DNA of 64,000 nt. It comes from an uncultured Pseudomonadales bacterium (GTDB taxonomy: Bacteria > Pseudomonadota > Gammaproteobacteria > Pseudomonadales > Azotimanducaceae). Of the stretch, positions 25,818-34,811 are shown piece by piece. The DNA lies in the NCBI GenBank assembly GCA_958296165.1, contig OY282447.1, positions 1,984,001 to 2,048,000 of the forward strand, in the 5' to 3' direction. Position numbers and translations under genes: made by a program. How positions within the stretch are numbered: position 1 is the stretch's first letter; the number at the start of each line of letters is the position of its first letter. The notes below the pieces were generated by a model. It was given only the letters and a program-made list of their open reading frames with translations, did no database searches and was not told the DNA's origin.

Positions 25818-26264
25818 GTGAACATCATCCTGATGGAGCGCGTCAGCAACCTAGGCGACTTGGGCGAGGAAGTGATCGTCAAGAACGGCTACGCCCGCAA
25901 CTACCTCATTCCGACCGGCAAGGCCGTTCGTGCCAGCCGCGACAGCCGCAAGATGTTCGAGCAGCGCCGCTCGGAGCTCGAACGCATCGCCAACGCCAAA
26001 CTCACCGATGCGGGCGACCGCGCCACCGCGCTTGCCGAGCGCAGCGTCACCATCGTTGCGCGAGCCAGCGACGAGGGCAAGCTGTACGGTTCGGTGGGCA
26101 CTACGGAGATCGCCCGGGTGCTAACCGAAAACGTGCTGCCGGTGTCGAAGAGCGAAGTGCGCATGCCGGATGGGGCCATTCGCGCGCTAGGGGAATACGA
26201 TGTGGAGATACACCTCTACGCCGACATCGCGCAGACCGTGAAGGTGGTGGTGGTCGCCCAATAG
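25818..26264 (+). CDS. rplI: 50S ribosomal protein L9
   Basis: A 148-residue L9: an N-terminal domain with MERVSNLGDLGEEVIVKNGYARNYLIPTGKA, the long central helix, and a C-terminal domain ending DIAQTVKVVVVAQ. The start is GTG, five bases after rpsR, so the two are translated from one message. A strong terminator follows about 40 bases downstream. Confidence 0.98.
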   Translation: MNIILMERVSNLGDLGEEVIVKNGYARNYLIPTGKAVRASRDSRKMFEQRRSELERIANAKLTDAGDRATALAERSVTIVARASDEGKLYGSVGTTEIARVLTENVLPVSKSEVRMPDGAIRALGEYDVEIHLYADIAQTVKVVVVAQ

Positions 26265-26303
26265 CTATCCACAGAACAAATCTAGTTATACATAGGTTTT
26301 CGG

Positions 26304-26339
26304 GTGGCTTGCTAAGCGGCAGGCCACAGCTTTTCCTTT
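26304..26339 (+). terminator. Rho-independent terminator after rplI
   Basis: GTGGCTTGC (26304-26312) and GCAGGCCAC (26319-26327) form a nine-pair stem (one G-U) with the loop TAAGCG. A T-rich tract AGCTTTTCCTTT follows. It should end the rpsF-rpsR-rplI message before dnaB. Confidence 0.75.
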
Positions 26340-26398
26340 GACGCCAAGGCAGCAAAGGCCGATTCTTTGCGGAAGCGCAAGCGAGAGCACACCCGCCG

Positions 26399-27850
26399 AT
26401 GGCCGAACCTAGCTACGACGTTCCCGTCCGCCTCAAGGTGCCGCCGCACTCCATCGAGGCGGAGCAGTCCTTCCTCGGCGGGCTGATGCTCGACGACAAC
26501 GCTTGGCTGAAAGCGGCCGACAAGGTAGCCGCCGCGGACTTCTACCGCCCTGCCCACCGCATCATCTTCGACGTGATGGCGGAGCTGTCGAATGCCAATC
26601 AGCCGCTGGACGTCGTCACCTTGTCCGAGGCGCTGTCGTCGCGGGCGTTGCTCGACAAGGCCGGCGGCATTGCCTACCTCGCGGAACTGTCCGAAAGCAC
26701 GCCCGGCGCCTCCAACGTTGCGGCATACGCGGAAATCGTCAAGGAAAGAGCCACTCTGCGGCGCCTGATCGGCGCGGCCAACGAAATCGCGGACATGGCG
26801 TTTCTGCCGGAAGGGCGCAGCAGCGGCGACGTGCTCGACCATGCCGAGCAGCGCATCTTCGAAATCGGCGAGAGCGAAGTGAAGGACGCCATGCCGCGCC
26901 GCATCCACTATCTTACCGACGCGCTTGCCGACCGGCTGGACATGCTGGCGAAGTCGGGCAAGTCCATCACCGGCGTTGCGTCCGGTTTCGACGATCTAGA
27001 CCGCAGAACGGCGGGCTTTCAGGATTCCGATCTAGTGATCGTGGCGGCGCGTCCCTCCATGGGCAAGACCGCGATGATGGTGAACATGGCAGAGCATGCG
27101 GTGTTGAAGAACCGCAACGACGACGGATCCGACAGCGGCGATGCGGTGCTGATATTTTCCATGGAACAGCCCGCCGACCAGCTGGTGATGCGCATGTTGT
27201 CGTCGTTGGGCCGCATCGACCAAACACGCATGCGCACCGGCGAACTAGGCCAGCACGACTGGGACCGCTTCGGCGGCGCGCGTGAGCAAATCAAAGACAA
27301 ACCGCTCTACATCGACGACACGCCTGCGCTCACGCCCAACGACCTGCGCACGCGGGCACGCCGGGTGGCGCGCGAGGCCGGCGGCTTGAAGATGATTATG
27401 GTGGACTACCTGCAGCTTATGCGGTCATCCGCCAAACACGAGAATCGCACCAACGAAATCTCCGAGATCTCCCGCTCACTCAAGGCCATTGCGAAGGAGA
27501 TGAAGTGCCCCTTGGTGGCATGTTCGCAGCTCAACCGCAGCCTAGAGAGCCGCACCAACAAACGCCCCTACATGTCGGATTTGCGCGAGTCCGGCGCCAT
27601 CGAGCAGGACGCAGACGTCATCCTGTTCATATACCGCGACGAGGTGTACGACCCGGACACCGCAGACAAGGGCATCGCCGAGATCATCATCGGCAAACAG
27701 CGCAACGGCCCGATCGGCACGGTGCGGCTCACCTTCACTCCGAATCTCACCAAGTTCGAGAACCACATCGATGGCGACGCCTACGGCTACGGGCCACAGA
27801 TGAGCTCTTCCTACGACGGCCCGCCCAGCTCCGATTTCGAGCCTCCCTAG
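26399..27850 (+). CDS. dnaB: Replicative DNA helicase DnaB
   Basis: A 483-residue hexameric helicase of the replication fork. The N-terminal domain (about 12-115) has PHSIEAEQSFLGGLMLD. The RecA-like domain has Walker A ARPSMGKTAMM, MEQPADQLVMRMLSS, Walker B MIMVDYLQLM and DLRESGAIEQDADVILFIYRDE. No intein is present. The ATG at 26399 fits the family start; the upstream 60 bases after the rplI terminator must contain the promoter. The stop overlaps the GTG of radA. Confidence 0.98.
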   Translation: MAEPSYDVPVRLKVPPHSIEAEQSFLGGLMLDDNAWLKAADKVAAADFYRPAHRIIFDVMAELSNANQPLDVVTLSEALSSRALLDKAGGIAYLAELSESTPGASNVAAYAEIVKERATLRRLIGAANEIADMAFLPEGRSSGDVLDHAEQRIFEIGESEVKDAMPRRIHYLTDALADRLDMLAKSGKSITGVASGFDDLDRRTAGFQDSDLVIVAARPSMGKTAMMVNMAEHAVLKNRNDDGSDSGDAVLIFSMEQPADQLVMRMLSSLGRIDQTRMRTGELGQHDWDRFGGAREQIKDKPLYIDDTPALTPNDLRTRARRVAREAGGLKMIMVDYLQLMRSSAKHENRTNEISEISRSLKAIAKEMKCPLVACSQLNRSLESRTNKRPYMSDLRESGAIEQDADVILFIYRDEVYDPDTADKGIAEIIIGKQRNGPIGTVRLTFTPNLTKFENHIDGDAYGYGPQMSSSYDGPPSSDFEPP

Positions 27851-29220
27851 TGGCAAGGCCCAAGGCCGCTTTCGTCTGCAGCGATTGCGGCGCCGAACAC
27901 GGCAAGTGGCAGGGCCAATGCGGCGCCTGCGGACAGTGGAACACCTTGCGCGAAGTCGTAGTGGCCAAGACGCAACGCGGCGCCGCGGTGGGCTACGCCG
28001 GCGGCGCCGCCCGCGCCGCCAAGCTGCGCGACATAGACAGCAGCGAAGACGCACGCATCCCGTCGAAGTTCGGCGAGCTGGATCGGGTCCTGGGCGGCGG
28101 CTTCGTGCCCGGTGCCGTGGTATTGATGGGTGGCGACCCCGGCGCCGGCAAGAGCACGCTGCTGCTGCAAGTGAGCGTCGCCTTGGCGCAGCAGGCCAGG
28201 GTCCTCTATGTGAGCGGCGAAGAGTCGCTGCAACAGATCGCCGCTCGCGCCGAACGCCTAGGCACGCCACCGGAAGACCTAACGGTGGTCTCGGAGACGG
28301 CCGTCGAGCGCGTCAGCGAGTTGGTGCAAGTCGAACGGCCGCACTTGGTAGTGATCGACTCCATCCAAGTCATGCACGTGCAGTCTTCAGACAGCCTGCC
28401 CGGCAGCGTGACCCAAGTGCGCGAATCGGCCGCGCAGCTGGTGCGTCTCGCCAAGCAGACCGGCGTGGTGGTGGTGTTGGTAGGCCACGTTACCAAGGAG
28501 GGCAATCTGGCCGGGCCGAGGGTGCTCGAACACATGATCGATTGCCTGGTGATGCTGGAAGCACCGCCCGGCAGCCGCTACCGGACCTTGCGCGGCCAGA
28601 AGAACCGCTTCGGCGCGGTGAACGAACTGGGCGTATTCGCCATGACGGATGCAGGCATGAAGGAGGTGAGCAATCCGTCGGCGATCTTCCTGCAACGGCC
28701 CGAGCAGATGGCGCCCGGCAGCGTAGTCACCGTTACTTGGGAAGGCACGCGGCCGCTGCTAGTGGAGATCCAAGCCCTGGTGGACGATGTTCAGGGTGCC
28801 CACCCCAAGCGCGTGGCCATCGGCTTGGACGCGCAACGGCTGGCCATGCACCTGGCCGTTCTGCACCGCCATTGCGGCGTTTCGCTGGCCGATCAGGACG
28901 TCTTCGTAAACGTGGTCGGTGGCGTGCGCATCGGTGAAACCGGCGCGGATCTCGCGCTCTTGGCGGCCACGCTGTCGAGCTTTCGCAACCGCGCCCTGCC
29001 GCGCAGCTTAGCGGTATTCGGCGAACTGGGGCTCACCGGCGAAGTGCGCCCGGTCGCCAATGGTCAAGACCGCCTGCGCGAAGCCGGCAAGCACGGCTTC
29101 ACATGCGCCATCCTGCCGCACGCCAATCGGCCCCGACGAGCGATCGCCGGCATCGAGGCCATCCCAGTCGGCTCTCTCGGCCAAGCCTTGACGGCCATCG
29201 CCGAGTTGCCGGAGCGGTGA
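27850..29220 (+). CDS. radA: DNA repair protein RadA
   Basis: A 456-residue RecA-like branch-migration helicase. It has an N-terminal C4 zinc motif ([18 protein letters not shown]), Walker [18 protein letters not shown], the family KNRFG motif ([13 protein letters not shown]), and a C-terminal Lon-protease-like domain with GLTGEVRPV. The GTG start overlaps the dnaB TAG by one base (TAGTG), so translation is coupled. dnaB-radA adjacency (here without alr) is found in several gammaproteobacteria. Confidence 0.97.
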   Translation: MARPKAAFVCSDCGAEHGKWQGQCGACGQWNTLREVVVAKTQRGAAVGYAGGAARAAKLRDIDSSEDARIPSKFGELDRVLGGGFVPGAVVLMGGDPGAGKSTLLLQVSVALAQQARVLYVSGEESLQQIAARAERLGTPPEDLTVVSETAVERVSELVQVERPHLVVIDSIQVMHVQSSDSLPGSVTQVRESAAQLVRLAKQTGVVVVLVGHVTKEGNLAGPRVLEHMIDCLVMLEAPPGSRYRTLRGQKNRFGAVNELGVFAMTDAGMKEVSNPSAIFLQRPEQMAPGSVVTVTWEGTRPLLVEIQALVDDVQGAHPKRVAIGLDAQRLAMHLAVLHRHCGVSLADQDVFVNVVGGVRIGETGADLALLAATLSSFRNRALPRSLAVFGELGLTGEVRPVANGQDRLREAGKHGFTCAILPHANRPRRAIAGIEAIPVGSLGQALTAIAELPER

Positions 29221-29272
29221 GCGTCTTGCGGCGCAAACCGCAGCGTCGTGGCGCTTGGTTACAATCGGCGCC

Positions 29273-29761
29273 ATGCATTGTCCGTTCTGCAGCGCGGAAG
29301 ATACCCGCGTCATCGACACGCGCCTGGTGGCCGGTGGCGAACAAATCCGTCGCCGGCGCGAATGCCAGTCCTGCGCCGAGCGCTTTACCACCTACGAGAG
29401 CGCCGAGCTTCTTATGCCGCGCGTCGTCAAGAGCGATGGCGCGCGCGAGCCGTTCAACGACCACAAGCTGCGCTCCGGTTTGGCGCGCGCTCTGGAGAAG
29501 CGACCGGTGTCCACCGAGGACTTGGAGACGCTGGTCAACCAGATCCAACACGACCTGCGCGCCACCGGCGAGCGCGAATTGCCGTCCCGCACCGTCGGCG
29601 AAACCGTCATGAGACGGCTCAAGGCGGTGGATCAGGTGGCCTATGTGCGCTTCGCCTCGGTGTACCGCGACTTTCAGGACATCAGCGAGTTCCAAGACGA
29701 GATCCTGCGCCTCAAGACCGAGCAGCAAGCCAGCGCAGCCGCATCTAGCGGCCAGCCATGA
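29273..29761 (+). CDS. nrdR: Transcriptional repressor NrdR
   Basis: A 162-residue repressor of ribonucleotide reductase genes. Its zinc ribbon is [17 protein letters not shown] with CQSC, and the ATP-cone domain follows ([22 protein letters not shown], then [23 protein letters not shown]). The start at 29273 gives the invariant MHCPFC beginning. TACAAT lies seven bases upstream, so the message may be nearly leaderless. It is followed by nusB, the usual order minus the rib genes. Confidence 0.97.
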   Translation: MHCPFCSAEDTRVIDTRLVAGGEQIRRRRECQSCAERFTTYESAELLMPRVVKSDGAREPFNDHKLRSGLARALEKRPVSTEDLETLVNQIQHDLRATGERELPSRTVGETVMRRLKAVDQVAYVRFASVYRDFQDISEFQDEILRLKTEQQASAAASSGQP

Positions 29762-29834
29762 TCGGTGCCGTGGGTCGGCGGTCCCGCCCCGGGTGGAGCG
29801 GCCCACACGTTCGGGTGCTGTCGAGGCCAGCGCC

Positions 29835-30278
29835 ATGACTGATGCCGCCGTGAAGCCCTGGGCGCGCCACCTCGCCCGTCGAGCGCTGCTGCAAGCCCTC
29901 TACGCTTGGCAGATGACGGCCGCGGATGTCGACGATCTGCACGAACATATCCGCTCTACGCAGCGGCTGCGCAAAGCCGATGGCGACTTTTTCCTGTCCT
30001 GTCTAAGCGGCGTCGTGTGGGGGATTGAGGATCTGGACCCGTTGTTCACGCCCTACTTGGATCGCGCCATAGGCGCCTTGGACCATGTCGAGCGGGCCAT
30101 CCTGCGAGCCGGCACCTACGAACTGAAGGAGCGGCCGGACGTGCCGGCGCGGGTGGTCATCAACGAGTGGGTGGAACTCGCCAAGGAGTTCGGCGCCGAG
30201 GAGAGCTTCCGCTATGTGAACGGCGTGCTCGATCGGGTGGCGTGGCGCGTGCGAGCGTTGGAAATGGAAGCTGGATGA
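29835..30278 (+). CDS. nusB: Transcription antitermination factor NusB
   Basis: A 147-residue all-helical NusB, which with S10 (NusE) binds boxA RNA in rRNA antitermination. Motifs: RRALLQALYAWQMT, AILRAGTYELKERPDVPARVVINEWVELAKEFG, and FVNGVLD-type YVNGVLDRVA. The start at 29835 lies 73 bases after nrdR. Its stop overlaps the thiL start (ATGA). ribD, ribE and ribH, which often lie between nrdR and nusB, are not here. Confidence 0.96.
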   Translation: MTDAAVKPWARHLARRALLQALYAWQMTAADVDDLHEHIRSTQRLRKADGDFFLSCLSGVVWGIEDLDPLFTPYLDRAIGALDHVERAILRAGTYELKERPDVPARVVINEWVELAKEFGAEESFRYVNGVLDRVAWRVRALEMEAG

Positions 30279-31231
30279 GCGACGAGTTCGCGCTCATCGA
30301 CAGCATCACCACCGTGCTGGCAGAAACGACGGCCGGCGCGGACGTGATCGTCGGCCCCGGCGACGACGCCGCCGTGTTGGCCATGCCGCCAGAGCACGAG
30401 CTGGTCGTCAGCACCGATGCACTGATAGCGGGAAGCCACTATCCCATGCACGCGCGTGCCGATTTGATCGGCTACCGCAGCATGGCGGTGGCCACCTCGG
30501 ACCTCGCCGCAATGGGCGCGGCGCCGGGCTGGGCCACGGTCTCCCTGATTGTGCCGACGTTGAGCCGGGATTGGGCTGCGCGGTTCGCCGCCGGCATCAA
30601 GCGCGCGGCGCTGGATTTCGGGCTGAAGGTAGTCGGCGGCAATTTGGCGCGCGGCCCGGAGAGCGTGACCGTGACCGTGCATGGGCATGTTCCTCGCGGC
30701 CAAGCGCTGCGGCGCTCCGGCGCCAAGGCCGGCGATTGCGTCTATGTGAGCGGGGCGCTGGGCGGTGCGGGTTTGGCACTGGCGAACGCGGGGCTGGCGA
30801 CGCCCTCGCCTTCGGCACTCTCAGCCGATTCGTCATTGCGCCGCTATTGGCAACCGACGCCGCGCTTGGAATTGGGCATGGGTTTGCGGGCAGTGGCTAC
30901 TGCGGCCATAGACGTTTCCGACGGTCTGGCGGCCGACCTGGAACATGTGTGCAAGGCCAGTGCAGTTTGCATGGATGTGGAACTGCAGCGCGTGCCGGTA
31001 TTCCAAGGCGCTGTTGCGCTGCAGGCGACCGGCGCCGGCGACGACTACGAGCTTGCCTTCACCGCTCCCACCGCGTGTGAAGAACGGCTGCAAGCGTTGG
31101 CTCGCCGCGCCGGCGTGCCGATTTCGCGCATCGGCAATGTGCGAGCTGGCGCCTCGCCGCGGGGCCGGCTAGTAACGTGGCTCAACGAAGGCATCGTAGT
31201 ACAGGCGCCGGCGGGCTATCGGCACTTCTGA
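30275..31231 (+). CDS. thiL: Thiamine-monophosphate kinase
   Basis: A 318-residue ThiL that phosphorylates thiamine monophosphate to the pyrophosphate cofactor. It has an AIR-synthase-like fold with the metal/ATP motifs GPGDDAAVL, STDALIAGSHY, ATSDLAAMGA, VGGNLARG, and DVSDGLAADLEHV with GAGDDYELAF. The ATG overlaps the nusB stop. nusB-thiL-pgpA is a conserved gammaproteobacterial trio. Confidence 0.97.
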   Translation: MSDEFALIDSITTVLAETTAGADVIVGPGDDAAVLAMPPEHELVVSTDALIAGSHYPMHARADLIGYRSMAVATSDLAAMGAAPGWATVSLIVPTLSRDWAARFAAGIKRAALDFGLKVVGGNLARGPESVTVTVHGHVPRGQALRRSGAKAGDCVYVSGALGGAGLALANAGLATPSPSALSADSSLRRYWQPTPRLELGMGLRAVATAAIDVSDGLAADLEHVCKASAVCMDVELQRVPVFQGAVALQATGAGDDYELAFTAPTACEERLQALARRAGVPISRIGNVRAGASPRGRLVTWLNEGIVVQAPAGYRHF

Positions 31232-31246
31232 CTCCCGGCTAGCACG

Positions 31247-31744
31247 ATGCGCGAGCAACCCTTGGCAGGACGCGATCTGCGCGACCCGCTCGTCCTCGCA
31301 GCTACTGGATTCGGCTGCGGCCTCTCGCCCTATGCGCCGGGTACCGTCGGCTCGGCGTTGGGCGCCGTGTTGTGGTGGTTCCTGTTCGCAGACCTCGATC
31401 TGTTCGTGCGCGTCGGCATCGTTGCCGCGGCCTTGGCCGCGGGCGTCGCCATCGTCGATCGCGTCGCAAAGCGGTACCGCTTGGGCGACGAACCGGCCAT
31501 CGTGTTCGATGAAATCGTGGGCTGCTGGATCGCCTTGCTGGCGGTACCGAAGACGCTGCCGTGGGCGCTGGCCGGCTTCGCCTTGTTCCGGGTGGCAGAC
31601 ATTCTCAAGCCGTGGCCCGTGTCTTGGGCGGACCGCGCCATCAAGGGCGGGCTCGGCATCATGCTCGATGACGTGATCGCCGGCGCCCTCGCCGCGCTGG
31701 TGCTGCTTGCGGCACTGGCGGCGCTCCTGGTGGCGAGTGGCTAA
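31247..31744 (+). CDS. pgpA: Phosphatidylglycerophosphatase A
   Basis: A 165-residue inner-membrane phosphatase that makes phosphatidylglycerol from its phosphate. The family motifs are GFGCGLSPYAPGTVGSALG at the start and FDEIVGCWIALLAVP, with LKPWPVSWADRAIKGGLGIMLDD near 120-145, and three to four hydrophobic helices. It ends four bases inside the convergent xseB stop. Confidence 0.96.
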   Translation: MREQPLAGRDLRDPLVLAATGFGCGLSPYAPGTVGSALGAVLWWFLFADLDLFVRVGIVAAALAAGVAIVDRVAKRYRLGDEPAIVFDEIVGCWIALLAVPKTLPWALAGFALFRVADILKPWPVSWADRAIKGGLGIMLDDVIAGALAALVLLAALAALLVASG

Positions 31745-31992
31745 CGCCCTTGCGGCACGTTGTCGTCGCCGGTGGGTGACAGCTGCACCTCGTCGCCATC
31801 CTGGGTGAGGGCCTTGATGCGCAACTCGGCCGTGCGCAGCGCAGTCTGGCAGGCTCGCGTGAGCTGCACGCCGCGCTCGAACGCAAGCAATGATTCCTCG
31901 AGGCTTAGCGAGCCGTCCTCCATCTTCGCCACCAACGCTTCAAGCTCAGACAGGGATGCCTCGAAGTCGATGGGTTGCGCGGTTTCGCTCAT
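31741..31992 (-). CDS. xseB: Exodeoxyribonuclease VII small subunit
   Basis: An 83-residue XseB with the characteristic FEASLSELEALVAKMEDGSLSLEESLLAFERGV and a terminal acidic tail. It pairs with XseA, which is not in the window. The ispA and dxs genes that usually follow xseB are also absent. It converges with pgpA, the two stops overlapping. Confidence 0.95.
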   Translation of the reverse strand: MSETAQPIDFEASLSELEALVAKMEDGSLSLEESLLAFERGVQLTRACQTALRTAELRIKALTQDGDEVQLSPTGDDNVPQGR

Positions 31993-32005
31993 GTTCTTGC
32001 CAAGG

Positions 32006-32278
32006 CTACTTGGCGCCGTTGTGTACTGCATTGGCGGCGTCGATGGAGAACGCCGCAGCGCTGACGAGACACCAAGTGGCAGTTTCCTCGTCGAGCTCAA
32101 TCAGGCCTAAACGCTCTAGGTTGGAGAGTTCGCCGCGTACCTCCCAAGCGCCAACGGCTAGACCTTTGGCGCGTAAGTGAGCGGTTACATCGCCAGGTCT
32201 GAACGTGGTCTTTCCAGCATCTCGCAGTGCGGCTACCGCGTCGAACACCGTCCTCGTGCGCCTCGCTCGTTCGCTCAC
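32006..32278 (-). CDS. Small predicted winged-helix protein
   Basis: A protein of about 90 residues: VFDAVAALRDAGKTTFRPGDVTAHL, WEVRGELSNLERLGLIELDEETATWCLV. This has the pattern of a winged helix (two helices, recognition helix, beta wing) and resembles hypothetical proteins rather than any regulator I can name. The GTG at 32278 follows a purine-rich GAGAGAGG; in-frame TTG 32338 and GTG 32326 could extend it. It is 13 bases upstream of xseB and probably shares its transcript. Confidence 0.55.
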   Translation of the reverse strand: MSERARRTRTVFDAVAALRDAGKTTFRPGDVTAHLRAKGLAVGAWEVRGELSNLERLGLIELDEETATWCLVSAAAFSIDAANAVHNGAK

Positions 32279-32391
32279 CTGCCTCTCTCGCCGTTGGCGT
32301 AGTCGATGGAAGTCGCTTTGTAACACAGCTAGCCGCAAGTCTGTTAGGCTCGCACCGTTAGGTTGAACGGAAGGATCGTTCGACCGCCCAA

Positions 32392-32749
<358 letters not shown>

Positions 32750-32780
32750 CCGGCACCTTTCGGAGGCATAGAGCAGTTGG

Positions 32781-33389
32781 ATGGCTCAGTACCTCGTTGT
32801 CCATCCCACACACCCGCAAGCGCGGCTCGTCAATCGTGCTGCGGATATCGTCAGGGCTGGCGGAGTGATCGTCTACCCCACGGATTCCGCCTACGCCCTT
32901 GGCTGCCGCTTGGGCGACAAGGATGCCGTGGACCGCATTCGCACAATGCGTCGACTGCGCCGCGATCACCTGCTCACGCTGGTGTGCCGGGACCTCTCGG
33001 AGCTCGCCTTCTACGCCCGCGTTGACAACACCAGCTATCGCATCATCAAGCGCTACCTGCCCGGGCCCTTCACGTTCGTGTTGCCGGCCACCCGCGACGT
33101 GCCGCGCCGCTTGGTTCACCACAGCCGCAAGACGCTCGGTTTGCGAGTGCCGGATCATCCGGTCGCGCAAGCGCTGCTTGCCAGCCTCGGCGAGCCGATG
33201 GTGTCCACCACGCTGATGCTGCCAGGCGAGGACATCCCGCTCACCAACATGAGTGAGGAACGCGCCGCCCTTGAACGCCGCGTTGATGTGATCGTCGACA
33301 GCGGCCCCGGTGGCCTGCGTCCGACCACCGTGGTGGACCTCACCGGCGGCGATTTGCGTCTCGTTCGACAGGGCGTGGGCGAACTCTAG
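32781..33389 (+). CDS. YciO/TsaC/Sua5-family protein
   Basis: A 202-residue protein of the threonylcarbamoyl-AMP synthase superfamily: VIVYPTDSAYALGCRL, LTLVCRDLSELAFYA, KRYLPGPFTFVLPAT, LGLRVPDHP, and DVIVDSGPGGLRPTTVVDL. The features favour the YciO branch (PTDSAYALGC rather than PTEAVYGLGC), whose activity is weaker or different from TsaC. It starts 33 bases after the tmRNA. A separate TsaC would be expected elsewhere. Confidence 0.88.
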   Translation: MAQYLVVHPTHPQARLVNRAADIVRAGGVIVYPTDSAYALGCRLGDKDAVDRIRTMRRLRRDHLLTLVCRDLSELAFYARVDNTSYRIIKRYLPGPFTFVLPATRDVPRRLVHHSRKTLGLRVPDHPVAQALLASLGEPMVSTTLMLPGEDIPLTNMSEERAALERRVDVIVDSGPGGLRPTTVVDLTGGDLRLVRQGVGEL

Positions 33390-33616
33390 CCGCGCGTTTG
33401 ACAGGCACGCGCTGTGCCGGCTCAGATAGATTTGGCACTGCCCAGGCCGTGATTGGCTACGCGGCGCCGGTGCCGGAAGACCCGCCGCCGGCGCCGGATC
33501 GCCATCGGTGGCAGGAAAAGGAGAGCAATCTGCCGAACAATCGATTGTGGTCGCCCTCACCATACCCGCGAAGGTTCTGGTAAGGTCTTTGCACTTTGAA
33601 ACCGAGGAGATGGACA

Positions 33617-34489
33617 TTGCCAGCTAGAGCCCTGCTTCTGGTATTCGCGGCGCTATGTGCGGTTTGCCAGCACGCCAATGCCGCTACCGAGGTGCTCGGC
33701 AACGAGGACGTAATAGCGATGGCCAAAGCCGGGCTCCCGGCAGAGGTCATCGTCGCCAAGATCAACGCGTCGGAAACTGCGTTCGACACATCGGTGGCAA
33801 CCCTGATCTCCCTGTCGGAAGCCGGTGTGGATACGGCGGTGATCGAAGCAATGGCAGGTGCCGGCACGGCGACGGCGAGCGTGCAAGTTGGCGCGACACC
33901 GGCACCTACTGCACGCTCCAACTTCGTCGGCACGCCCTGCGCGACGCCTGGCATCTTCGTGGAGGAAGACGGCAACCTGCACGGTATCGATGTGACCAGC
34001 GCGTCACAAACCCGCACGGGTAGCGGCATCCTGTCTGGCATTACCTACGGGATCGTATCCACCAAGGCGAAAGCTGTAATCCGTGGCCCCAGAGCCATGC
34101 GGCGGGTGCGGCAAGGGCATCCGACGTTTTGGTTCTGCTTTGAGGAAGCGGAGGCGGGGCTTTCTTATCAGACGCAAGGAGCGGTAAACCCCAGCGAGTT
34201 CTTGCTGGTGTCGTTCCAAGTGAAGAAGCGCTCGCAAGAGAGGACGTTCGAGATCGGCAAGTTCAACCTCTGGTCTGGCAGCCAATCCGGCACACCTCCC
34301 AAGCAGCTGAAGGACGTCAGCTATGAGCAGGTTCAGCCCGGCGTCTTTCGGGTCAGTCCGGTAGCCGCTATTGAACCCGGCGAATACGGTTTCTACTACG
34401 CCGGCCAAGGTGCATTGACGATACTCGGTGCCGGTATTGTCGGCGGCGGCGCCGGCGGCAAGGTGTTCGCCTTCGGCGTGGACGGCTAG
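33617..34489 (+). CDS. Exported protein of unknown function
   Basis: A 290-residue protein. A TTG start at 33617 is preceded by GAGGAG seven bases upstream and begins a clean signal peptide (LPARALLLVFAALCAV to HANA); a TTG at 33596 has no such site. Residues 27-78 match a short helical domain seen in many secreted proteins (NEDVIAMAKAGLPAEVIVAKI, then LISLSEAGVDTAVIEAM). The remainder is predicted mostly beta strand, ending in the glycine-rich LTILGAGIVGGGAGGKVF. No enzyme motif is seen. Confidence 0.65.
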   Translation: MPARALLLVFAALCAVCQHANAATEVLGNEDVIAMAKAGLPAEVIVAKINASETAFDTSVATLISLSEAGVDTAVIEAMAGAGTATASVQVGATPAPTARSNFVGTPCATPGIFVEEDGNLHGIDVTSASQTRTGSGILSGITYGIVSTKAKAVIRGPRAMRRVRQGHPTFWFCFEEAEAGLSYQTQGAVNPSEFLLVSFQVKKRSQERTFEIGKFNLWSGSQSGTPPKQLKDVSYEQVQPGVFRVSPVAAIEPGEYGFYYAGQGALTILGAGIVGGGAGGKVFAFGVDG

Positions 34490-34811
34490 CCATATACAGC
34501 GGATTCAGCCCCGGACGGCGATGAAGTCGCCGCCAGCGGCGGCACCCGCGACTTCACGCAACGGCCGGACATGGGAGGCGCTTGGCTGGCAACCCGTCCG
34601 TCCGCTGGGATTCGCGGCACGCGGGTCGAGGCGGCGCTCCGCGAGGCGCACTACGGCATGACCCTGACGCCACCGCGGCGCGTCGAGAGGTCGGCGGTCG
34701 TTCGACGGACCTGCCTAGCCCCCAGTGCCATATCTACTGAACCAGTTCACGCGCTTGCGCGGCCAAGCGTTGCGCCTATACTGCCCCGACCACAGCCACC
34801 GAAGCGTTAGT
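34490..34811. other. Non-coding gap before trpS
   Basis: 322 bases with no convincing gene. GAAGTCGC at 34523-34530 pairs with GCGACTTC at 34548-34555 around an inner CCGCC/GGCGG hairpin, a strong stem about 35 bases after the preceding stop. It lacks a T tract, so it is a weak terminator candidate. A trpS promoter should lie in the second half, but no clear -35/-10 pair is seen. Confidence 0.5.

Noticed and set aside
26265-26273. CTATCCACA, one mismatch from a DnaA box, upstream of dnaB
   Set aside because: A single copy next to a terminator, without an AT-rich region or further boxes; no support for an origin.
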